A stretch of 5,538 nucleotides of DNA, taken from assembly GCA_007130345.1 (NCBI GenBank), contig SLSP01000427.1, forward strand, positions 1-5,538, written 5' to 3'. Both the position numbers and the translations under genes were made by a program. Below, piece after piece: positions 1 to 5,378 of the stretch. The DNA comes from Thermoflexales bacterium (GTDB lineage: Bacteria; Chloroflexota; Anaerolineae; B4-G1; SLSP01). The notes beneath the pieces are model-generated. The model saw nothing but the letters and a program-made list of their open reading frames with translations, searched no databases and had not been told where the DNA came from. Position 1 is the stretch's first letter. Each line of letters opens with the position of its first letter.

Positions 1-186
1 CACGTCAAAAGAAATCGTAACACTTCGATTTTGTGGGCAAAAGGCTCTGTAACTCAAAAGTATAGCGTCCTCGTCTTGGGAACGGCTTCAGCAAGCATTG
101 TACGATTCATCTGCCCTCAGGAACGGTGCCGAGAGCGCACTCATACAAACTGATCTGTTACAAAAAACCAACCCTGGAGGTTAATC
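1..186 (+). other. leader region upstream of the membrane/spermidine-synthase-like gene
   Basis: No gene is supported here; short open frames in it overlap the start of the next gene and show no recognisable protein. The only promoter-like pair I see is TTGGGA at 76-81 and TACGAT at 101-106, with a 19-base spacer that is longer than ideal, so it is weak. A clear Shine-Dalgarno GGAGG lies at 176-180, six bases before the ATG at 187. A small TTTTG/CAAAA hairpin at 29-42 is too short to mean much. Confidence 0.4.
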
Positions 187-2271
187 ATGATCGTTTTCAC
201 ACTAAGTATTTGTCTTTCTGCTTTTTTGTTGTTTCAGATTCAGCCTATGATCGCCAAACTTATCCTGCCCTGGTTTGGGGGCACCTCAGCGGTTTGGTCA
301 ACGGTAATGTTGTTTTTCCAGGTTTTGCTCACCGGGGGATACGCATACGGACACTATCTGATCGGGCGTATTGAAGCACCCCGGCAGTGGAAAGTACACA
401 CAGCCCTGTTGCTTTTGTCCATCAGTTTGCTCGTGGTCCTGGGTTTCTCTTGGGTATCCCCTATTTCGCCACCCGTCGAGTGGAAACCGGTCACTGGAGA
501 GAATCCGATTGGTCACATATTTATGTTGCTGGCAGTTTCAGTCGGCTTGCCCTATTTTATGCTATCGACAAACAGCCCGCTTATACAAGCCTGGTTTAAC
601 CGGATCTTTCCAGAACAATCTCCCTACCGGCTATATGCGCTGTCCAACCTTGGATCCCTACTGGCATTAGTATCCTATCCGATTATTGTCGAACCCTTGC
701 TTTCTCTTCGCTGGCAGGGGTGGATTTGGTCAGGTTTGTACATTGTCTTTGGTTTACTGACCGCGTATGCATCATTCATCAGCAAGCCCCCCACAACCAC
801 AACGCGCCGCGTGCCAACAACCGGCGGCGACCGCCCCACCATAAAAAGCATAGCTATCTGGATCACTTTGAGCGGCACCGCTTCGCTTATGCTCCTGGCA
901 ATCACCAATCAAATGACCCAAGAAGTTGCTGCTGTTCCTTTTTTATGGGTTCTGCCGCTGACCCTTTACTTGCTCTCGTTTATTCTCGCCTTTGAGAATG
1001 AACGCTGGTATAACCGCCCCTTCTTTTCGGCGGTTCTGATGCTCGCAACAATAGGGTTCATTGCCCTCATTATGCACCCCCAAATAGCTTATATGATTCA
1101 GATTGGCCTCTACAGTGTGCTGGCATTCGCCTGCTTTATGGTCTGTCATGGCGAATTGTACCGCTTGCGTCCACAACCTGCTCATCTGACAATGTTCTAT
1201 CTCATGGTTTCCATTGGCGGCGCGGCGGGCGGAATTTTTGTCAATTTCATCGCGCCGGTTATCTTCACAGGGTATTGGGAATTGCCTTATGGGATGGCCC
1301 TGGTTTGGTTGTTGCTAACGGTTGTGGCGCACATTCGTCCTATCAAGAGTTTAACCGAACGTCCTCGGTTTCTCTTCAACCTGCTGGTAGGCGCAATTGC
1401 GACGGTGACTCTGATATTCTCCGTCTATTATCCAATTGGCATTTCTTCTACTGTGCTTATGAGTGAACGCAACTTCTATGGTGTTGTCAGAGTCCGAGAA
1501 ACTGAAGAGTATCGTAACCAAACTGCGTATATTTTAATTGATGGATATACACAACATGGCTTTCAATTTGTCTCAGCAGACTATAGAAACAAACCCACAT
1601 CATACTTTACCGAAGAAAGTGGCATAGGACTGGCGATACTCAACCATCCTAAACGCGGCAAACCAATGAAAGTGGGCGTCCTGGGCCTGGGTATCGGCGT
1701 ATTGGCAACTTACGGGCAGCCGGGTGATGTGTATCGATTATACGAGATCAATCCAACTATGATCGAACTGGCAGAAGGATATGGTGGATATTTTTCATTT
1801 CTGCAAGATAGTCAGGCTGATATGTCGGTCATTTTGGGCGATGCGCGCATTGCACTCGAACGCGAATTGTTACTTGGCGAAAACCACCAATTCGACCTCC
1901 TGGTAATGGATGCGTTCAGCAGCGGTTCAGTCCCCGTTCATCTGATAACCAAAGAAGCCATTGATCTTTACCTGCAACATTTATCAACAGAAGGCATCCT
2001 GGCCGTGAATATTTCGAACCGCCATCTCGATCTCGTTCCCGTTGTTATGCAATTAGCTGACTACTTCGATCTCGAATTGGTCGTTATTCGCACACCCGAG
2101 AATAAGGAGCTTGGCAGTAACCCTTCACTTTGGGCCTTGCTGGCGCGCGACTCCGCTTTACTCGATGTCCCCGCAATCACCGCGCGCGCCAGAACACATG
2201 ATGAAATTGGCACAAGGAACATTAGAATGTGGACTGACGATTATAGCAATCTCTTTCAAATCCTGAAGTGA
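187..2271 (+). CDS. membrane-anchored spermidine synthase-like protein (fused MFS/spermidine synthase type)
   Basis: The 694-residue protein has two parts. Residues 1 to about 415 are mostly hydrophobic with roughly 12-13 membrane helices (near 3-20, 33-58, 69-90, 108-130, 152-197, 222-268, 279-321, 334-383, 396-414), split by a Thr/Pro-rich loop at 200-219. The phrases around residues 15-58 and PFLWVLPLTLYLLSF (251-265) are typical of the fused family. Residues 428-625 form a Rossmann methyltransferase-like domain: RNFYGVVRV (428-436), glycine-rich GLGLGIG (498-504), the acidic ribose-binding position in YEINP (519-523), LGDAR (550-554) and DAFSSGSVPVHL (575-586). By family it would bind an aminopropyl or methyl donor at the inner membrane face, but members are rarely characterised and polyamine synthesis is unproven. 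Gly580 sits where relatives usually have Asp. The start follows GGAGG at a six-base spacing. The gene is much poorer in G+C than its right neighbours and ends at its own terminator. Confidence 0.88.
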   Translation: MIVFTLSICLSAFLLFQIQPMIAKLILPWFGGTSAVWSTVMLFFQVLLTGGYAYGHYLIGRIEAPRQWKVHTALLLLSISLLVVLGFSWVSPISPPVEWKPVTGENPIGHIFMLLAVSVGLPYFMLSTNSPLIQAWFNRIFPEQSPYRLYALSNLGSLLALVSYPIIVEPLLSLRWQGWIWSGLYIVFGLLTAYASFISKPPTTTTRRVPTTGGDRPTIKSIAIWITLSGTASLMLLAITNQMTQEVAAVPFLWVLPLTLYLLSFILAFENERWYNRPFFSAVLMLATIGFIALIMHPQIAYMIQIGLYSVLAFACFMVCHGELYRLRPQPAHLTMFYLMVSIGGAAGGIFVNFIAPVIFTGYWELPYGMALVWLLLTVVAHIRPIKSLTERPRFLFNLLVGAIATVTLIFSVYYPIGISSTVLMSERNFYGVVRVRETEEYRNQTAYILIDGYTQHGFQFVSADYRNKPTSYFTEESGIGLAILNHPKRGKPMKVGVLGLGIGVLATYGQPGDVYRLYEINPTMIELAEGYGGYFSFLQDSQADMSVILGDARIALERELLLGENHQFDLLVMDAFSSGSVPVHLITKEAIDLYLQHLSTEGILAVNISNRHLDLVPVVMQLADYFDLELVVIRTPENKELGSNPSLWALLARDSALLDVPAITARARTHDEIGTRNIRMWTDDYSNLFQILK

Positions 2272-2302
2272 GCTTGCACAAGGCTACCACGTGAAAACCC
2301 TG

Positions 2303-2339
2303 GGGCATTGGTTCAGTTGACTGAACCAGTGCCCTTTAA
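2303..2339 (+). terminator. intrinsic terminator after the spermidine-synthase-like gene
   Basis: The arms at 2303-2316 and 2321-2334 (GGGCATTGGTTCAG and CTGAACCAGTGCCC) pair over 14 bp with a single G-U wobble around a four-base TTGA loop. A short T/A-rich tract (TTTAATTATAA) follows. The hairpin begins 32 bases after the TGA stop, so it isolates this gene from the + strand genes downstream. The U-tract is short, but the stem is very stable. Confidence 0.85.
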
Positions 2340-2409
2340 TTATAACTCAACAAGACTTCACTGCAATCTTTACAGCGAACTCTTCCTCATCTTGGAAACC
2401 GACACCGCT

Positions 2410-2420
2410 CCCCCCCCCCC
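2410..2420 (+). repeat. 11-base C homopolymer abutting the -35 element
   Basis: Eleven consecutive C residues directly precede the TTGCTT -35 candidate. Long G/C runs are prone to replication slippage and to sequencing error. This run lies outside the coding frame and outside the -35/-10 spacer, so a length change would move upstream sequence relative to the promoter and not alter the promoter core. Confidence 0.9.
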
Positions 2421-2442
2421 TTGCTTTCTCTCCCAAGCAAGG
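2419..2442. promoter_or_regulatory. perfect 8-bp dyad overlapping the -35 and spacer (operator candidate)
   Basis: The arms CCTTGCTT (2419-2426) and AAGCAAGG (2435-2442) are perfect inverted repeats around an eight-base pyrimidine loop (TCTCTCCC). The left arm contains the -35 hexamer and the right arm ends one base before the -10 hexamer. No T-tract follows on either strand, so a terminator is unlikely. The placement suits a repressor or other dimeric regulator. No bound protein can be named. Confidence 0.5.
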
Positions 2443-2448
2443 TACAAT
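2421..2448 (+). promoter_or_regulatory. sigma-70-like promoter of the isomerase-like/Wzz-like operon
   Basis: TTGCTT (2421-2426) and TACAAT (2443-2448) are separated by 16 bases. TACAAT differs from the consensus -10 at one position and fits the TANNNT pattern. The expected transcription start, about seven bases after the -10, falls on or next to the A of the ATG at 2455. Together with the lack of a Shine-Dalgarno, this implies a leaderless transcript. Confidence 0.65.
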
Positions 2449-2454
2449 CACCGT

Positions 2455-3717
2455 ATGCACACACACCCGAACCTTCTATTTAGCTGGATCACGGTCAGCG
2501 CGACGTTGCGCGACGCGCCGGAGATCGCGGCGCTTGTCGATGCGTATGGCGACGCGCTGGCCGAACTCGGTGGGCTGCGGCGCACCGAACGCGACCTGAG
2601 CGCGCCGGAACCGCTGTGCTTCTTCGTGCTCACCGGCGGGACGGAGCATCGCGTGCTCGACTTGTGGGCGCGACGCAGGGAGAGCCACCCCGACGCGCCG
2701 GTTTATCTGCTGGCGCATCCCGGCTTCAACGCGCTCCCGGCGGCGCTGGAGGCCCTGGCCCGCCTGCATCAACTGGATGTGCCGGGCCGCGTGATCTACC
2801 TGGCCGGGCCGGATGATACCGCCGGACTGCTGCGCTTGCAAACCGCGCTCCACGACCTACACGCGCGCGAGGCCCTACGCCAGGCGCGCATCGGGCTGGT
2901 GGGCGCGCCGTCCGATTGGCTGGTCGCCAGCAGCCCCCCCGCCGAGGTGGTGCAAGCGACGTGGGGGCCGCAGGTGATCCCCCTCACCATCGATGCGGTG
3001 AGCGCGGCCCTGGATGCCGTGCCCGATGCGCGGGTCGCGCCGGTGGTCGAGGCGCTGACCCGCGACGCCGAAGCCATCTGCGAACCGGATGCCGCCGCGC
3101 TGCACGCCGCCGCCCGCGTCTACGTGGCGCTCCGGCACCTTGTGGACGCGCGCGAACTCGACGCGCTCACCGTCCGCTGCTTCGATCTGGTGACGGAACG
3201 CGGCACGACGGGCTGCTTCGCGCTGGCGCAACTCAACGACGAGGGCGTCATCGCCGGGTGCGAGGGCGATCTCGTGACCACCGTAGCGATGCTGTGGGCC
3301 TATCGCCTGCTCGGCCAACTCCCGTGGATGGCGAATCCCGCCCGGCTCGATCCCGACGCGAACACGCTCTGGCTGGCGCACTGCACCGTGCCGCGCACCC
3401 TCACGCAGCGTTATCGTCTGCGCTCCCACTTCGAGTCGGGGGTGGGCGTGGGCATCCAGGGCGCGCTGCGCTCTGGCCCGGTCACGTTGCTGCGTCTGGG
3501 CGGCGTAGATTTGCGGCAGATGTGGCTGGCCGAAGGCCACATCCTGCGCGATGGCGACGCCGCGGACCTCTGCCGCACCCAGGTGGAAGTCCGGCTGGTG
3601 CGCGGACACGTCCTGGACTTGCTCAAAGCCCCCCTCGGCAACCACCTGACGCTCATCCCCGGCCATCACGCCGACCGGTTGCGCGGCTGGTGGGATACGA
3701 TGATCGCGCCGGCGTGA
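2455..3717 (+). CDS. L-fucose isomerase-like protein (FucI/AraA superfamily)
   Basis: The protein has 420 residues, no signal peptide and no membrane helix, so it is probably cytoplasmic. Family signs run in order: VLTGGTEH (58-65), LLAHPGFNALPAALEALARL (85-104), RIGLVGAPSDWLVAS (145-159), RCFD (241-244), GCEGDL (268-273), LAHC (307-310) and GNHLTLIPG (395-403). The superfamily interconverts aldoses and ketoses with a divalent metal. Aligned from memory to E. coli FucI and AraA, Glu270, His309 and His397 fall on metal or catalytic positions, while Asn294 falls where FucI has Asp361. The substrate cannot be read from sequence, and a non-isomerase role is possible. An in-frame TTG at 2308 lies inside the previous gene's terminator, so the ATG at 2455 is chosen; it has a -10 box but no Shine-Dalgarno. 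The gene is G+C-rich and ends two bases before the Wzz-like gene. Confidence 0.8.
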   Translation: MHTHPNLLFSWITVSATLRDAPEIAALVDAYGDALAELGGLRRTERDLSAPEPLCFFVLTGGTEHRVLDLWARRRESHPDAPVYLLAHPGFNALPAALEALARLHQLDVPGRVIYLAGPDDTAGLLRLQTALHDLHAREALRQARIGLVGAPSDWLVASSPPAEVVQATWGPQVIPLTIDAVSAALDAVPDARVAPVVEALTRDAEAICEPDAAALHAAARVYVALRHLVDARELDALTVRCFDLVTERGTTGCFALAQLNDEGVIAGCEGDLVTTVAMLWAYRLLGQLPWMANPARLDPDANTLWLAHCTVPRTLTQRYRLRSHFESGVGVGIQGALRSGPVTLLRLGGVDLRQMWLAEGHILRDGDAADLCRTQVEVRLVRGHVLDLLKAPLGNHLTLIPGHHADRLRGWWDTMIAPA

Positions 3718-3719
3718 CG

Positions 3720-4397
3720 ATGGAACTCAAAGTGTGGTTGAAAATCCTGGCGCGCTGGTGGTGGCTCGGCGCGATTCCGGTGGTAGTCGTGGCGGCTTAC
3801 GTGGGCCTCACCTATCGCGCCCCGGCCACCGTCTACCAAAGCATCACGCGCTACACGGCAGGCAGCGCGCCGGCGGCGGAGCTTTCGGCGGATTACGACC
3901 GCCACTATGCGTGGCTGACCTCGGAATACATCGCGCGGGGGCTGGCGAACATCGTCAACACGGACGCCTTCGCGCGGGCGGTGGCGGAGCGCGTGGCCGC
4001 GTGGGATGTAGACGTGGCGCCGGCGGCCATCCAGGGCGCGCTGGTCAGCGATTACGCCGAATCGGTGCTGGTCATCTATCTGACCTGGCCCGACGCGGCG
4101 CAAATCGAATGGATAGGCCGGGCGGTCAGCGACGAGTTGACCGAGAACGGCGCGAGCTACTTCCCGCAGATGCAGGGCGTGGGGCCGGTAGCGCGGCGCG
4201 TGGATGCGCTGGAGGCTTTCCCCTTGCCGCCCGCGCTGCGAACACAACTGCTCGGCCCGGCGCTGCGCCTGGCGCTGGCGGCGGGAGTGGGGCTAGGGCT
4301 GATGGCGCTGGCCCACTACGCCGATCCCCGCGTGCGCGACCGCGCCGAGGTGGAGGCGTTGGGCGTGGCCGTCATCGCGGCGATTCCCCGCCGATGA
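3720..4397 (+). CDS. Wzz-like polysaccharide copolymerase / chain-length determinant protein, no kinase domain
   Basis: The 225-residue protein has a typical Wzz layout: a short cytoplasmic start with aromatic-basic LKILARWWWLG (7-17), a first membrane helix near 15-32, an external domain of about 145 residues (33-177), a Pro-rich run (AFPLPPALR, 166-174) and a second helix near 178-200. The tail VRDRAEVEALGVAVIAAIPRR (205-225) resembles the stretch that leads into the tyrosine-kinase domain in BY-kinase-fused relatives, but the protein stops right after the Ile-Pro. By family it sits in the inner membrane and influences polymer length or export of O-antigen, capsule or exopolysaccharide. It starts two bases after the preceding stop (TGA-CG-ATG) without a strong Shine-Dalgarno, implying translational coupling. 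The external domain is at the short end for the family, and no glycosyltransferase or polymerase gene is visible nearby. Confidence 0.78.
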   Translation: MELKVWLKILARWWWLGAIPVVVVAAYVGLTYRAPATVYQSITRYTAGSAPAAELSADYDRHYAWLTSEYIARGLANIVNTDAFARAVAERVAAWDVDVAPAAIQGALVSDYAESVLVIYLTWPDAAQIEWIGRAVSDELTENGASYFPQMQGVGPVARRVDALEAFPLPPALRTQLLGPALRLALAAGVGLGLMALAHYADPRVRDRAEVEALGVAVIAAIPRR

Positions 4398-4414
4398 GGG
4401 CGCGCATCACACAA

Positions 4415-4447
4415 ACAGCGAGGGCCAATGGCCCTCGCTGTGCTTTT
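4415..4447. terminator. bidirectional terminator between convergent genes
   Basis: ACAGCGAGGGCC (4415-4426) and GGCCCTCGCTGT (4430-4441) form a perfect 12-bp G+C-rich stem with an AAT loop. TTTT follows at 4444-4447 for + strand transcription. Read on the - strand, the stem is followed by TTTGTGTG, a weaker U-rich tract. It lies 17 bases after the Wzz-like stop and 13 bases beyond the end of the receiver gene, so it can serve both. Confidence 0.85.
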
Positions 4448-4460
4448 GACGGCGTTCCGG

Positions 4461-4892
4461 TTACAGTCGATACCGGCGGGTGATGGCGTGTCCCACGATG
4501 AGCAGGTCATCGGCCTCGCGCAGGCTATCCATATCGAGGTTCTGGAAGAATTTGAGCAACTGGTCAATGTCGAAAGGCTTGACCATAAAGACATCCGCGC
4601 CTTTATTCAGCGCCCGGCGGAACATCGCGTCATCGTCTTCGGTGGTGGCGAGGATGATGACCACGTCGTCGTTTGTGGCCCGGATGGTCTGCGACACGTC
4701 CAGGCCGCTCATATCCGGCAGATTGACATCGAGCAGCATAATGGCGTAGGTGTTTTGGCGCGCTAATGCCAGGGCCTCGGCCCCGGTCTCGGCGCAGTCG
4801 TTAGCGAACCCGCCGGTTCGTAACGCGATTTGCAGCAGCCTGCGATTTCCCTCATCATCATCCAAAATCAGCACCCGTTGTGGTTCGGTCAT
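4461..4892 (-). CDS. single-domain response regulator receiver (CheY-like)
   Basis: The 143-residue protein is one receiver domain with all key residues: acidic cluster DDD (11-13), phosphoacceptor Asp55 in LLDVNLPDMSG (53-63), Thr83 in ATTED, and Lys105 in VKPF (104-107). A tail of about 25 residues (MDSLREADDLLIVGHAITRR and the last three) follows. It is too short for a DNA-binding or enzyme output domain. The protein is therefore expected to be phosphorylated by a histidine kinase encoded elsewhere and to act by protein contact or as a relay. No kinase is present in this window. GTG at 4895 and ATG at 4892 are adjacent; the ATG is preferred because GAGG (4901-4898) lies five bases before it. 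A promoter is seen just upstream, and the gene converges on the Wzz-like gene through a shared terminator. Confidence 0.92.
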   Translation of the reverse strand: MTEPQRVLILDDDEGNRRLLQIALRTGGFANDCAETGAEALALARQNTYAIMLLDVNLPDMSGLDVSQTIRATNDDVVIILATTEDDDAMFRRALNKGADVFMVKPFDIDQLLKFFQNLDMDSLREADDLLIVGHAITRRYRL

Positions 4893-4921
4893 CACGTCCT
4901 CGCTCTGTGGTTATCTCTAAA

Positions 4922-4937
4922 CCCATTATAGCATGGG
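4922..4937. promoter_or_regulatory. dyad CCCAT-N6-ATGGG over the receiver gene's -10 box
   Basis: A perfect 5-bp inverted repeat with a six-base centre overlaps the TATAAT of the receiver promoter. Its position would let a bound dimer block RNA polymerase. The arms are short, so chance is a real alternative. Confidence 0.3.
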
Positions 4938-4952
4938 GATTAAAGGCTGCAA
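4925..4952 (-). promoter_or_regulatory. sigma-70-like promoter of the receiver gene
   Basis: On the - strand, TTGCAG (4952-4947) and a perfect TATAAT (4930-4925) are 16 bases apart. Transcription should begin near 4918, giving a leader of about 25 bases with GAGG before the ATG at 4892. The -35 matches only partly, but the -10 is consensus. The promoter lies in the 74-base gap after the glutaredoxin gene, so the receiver can be expressed independently of it. Confidence 0.65.
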
Positions 4953-4966
4953 CTGCGTTGTGGCGC

Positions 4967-5227
4967 TCACAGCCCTAAAATACGGTCAATCTTGGGCCGA
5001 TCAAAGCCGACCACCACCTGCCCGCCGATTTTGATCACCGGCACGCCCTGTTGACCACTGAGGCGCGTCATATCCCTGGCCGCGCCGGCGTCTCGTGACA
5101 CGTCCACATCCGTAAACCGGATGCCTTTGGATTTGAGGTACCGTTTGACGTGCCGACAATGGGAGCACGTAGGCGTGGAGAAGACGATCACACGCGGTTG
5201 ACGCCGGGTATCCGTCGATTTTTTCAT
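4967..5227 (-). CDS. small glutaredoxin, YruB-like family
   Basis: The 86-residue protein is a single thioredoxin-fold domain: strand VIVFSTPTC, redox motif Cys21-Ser-His-Cys24, the KRYLKSKGI helix (28-36), DVDVSRD (40-46), a cis-Pro loop GVPVIKIGG (61-69, Pro63) and VVVGFDRPKI (71-80). The GQQGVPV...VVVGFD pattern and the length match YruB-type glutaredoxin-like proteins, which are soluble cytoplasmic thiol-disulfide oxidoreductases. The partner and electron donor are unknown. The ATG at 5227 is chosen because GAGGTGG lies just before it and the length is right for the family. In-frame ATGs at 5290 and 5251 would add 21 or 8 residues of non-conserved sequence and have no Shine-Dalgarno. It may be co-oriented but separate from the receiver gene, which has its own promoter. 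No clear promoter for this gene was found. Confidence 0.88.
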   Translation of the reverse strand: MKKSTDTRRQPRVIVFSTPTCSHCRHVKRYLKSKGIRFTDVDVSRDAGAARDMTRLSGQQGVPVIKIGGQVVVGFDRPKIDRILGL

Positions 5228-5230
5228 AAG

Positions 5231-5237
5231 CCACCTC
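5231..5237 (-). promoter_or_regulatory. Shine-Dalgarno that fixes the glutaredoxin start
   Basis: GAGGTGG on the - strand ends three bases before the ATG at 5227, and its GAGG core is six bases away. The two upstream in-frame ATGs have nothing comparable, so this site favours the shorter 86-residue product. Confidence 0.7.
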
Positions 5238-5310
5238 ACTGAATCCGCCATTGGACACGGTTCGTTCTCGAAAGAAACCGGCTTAACCATTCTGCTATGT
5301 GCTAACGGTC

Positions 5311-5348
5311 GTCAAACGTCGTGCGTCAAACGTCATGCGTCAAACGTC
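5311..5348. repeat. tandem repeat, 14-bp unit, about 2.7 copies
   Basis: The units GTCAAACGTCGTGC (5311-5324) and GTCAAACGTCATGC (5325-5338) differ at one base. A third partial copy, GTCAAACGTC (5339-5348), then diverges. Inside each unit GTCAAACGTC is itself a doublet of GTC. The repeat lies 84 bases upstream of the glutaredoxin start. Confidence 0.85.
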
Positions 5349-5378
5349 AAAACCAATGCCGAGATAAGGAGGATTTTG

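Noticed and set aside
1..10. Similarity of the window's first bases (ACGTCAAAA) to the end of the 14-bp tandem repeat
   Set aside because: It is a nine-base match in one place with no further agreement, which is expected by chance and not enough to call flanking direct repeats.
2308..2454. N-terminal extension of the isomerase-like gene from a TTG at 2308
   Set aside because: It would start inside the terminator hairpin, run through the C homopolymer, and add 49 residues with no family resemblance. The -10 box and the conserved N-terminus point to 2455.
2875..3669. Long open frame on the - strand inside the isomerase-like gene
   Set aside because: It is a by-product of high G+C codon use in the opposite gene. 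The translation is rich in His, Arg and Gly with no domain pattern.
2916..3719. Open frame continuous with the Wzz-like gene but overlapping the isomerase-like gene
   Set aside because: The added residues are Arg/Gly/Pro-rich frame noise, and the recognisable protein begins at the ATG at 3720.
3666..4247. Open frame on the - strand opposite the Wzz-like gene
   Set aside because: It lacks a recognisable domain or Shine-Dalgarno, and the + strand frame has a clear Wzz layout.
5264..5275. TTCT-CGAA-AGAA inverted repeat as a glutaredoxin operator
   Set aside because: Four-base arms are too short to separate from chance, and no promoter was found around it.
5228..5290. Longer glutaredoxin starting at the ATG at 5290
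   Set aside because: The extra residues do not fit the family and there is no Shine-Dalgarno, while a strong one precedes the ATG at 5227.
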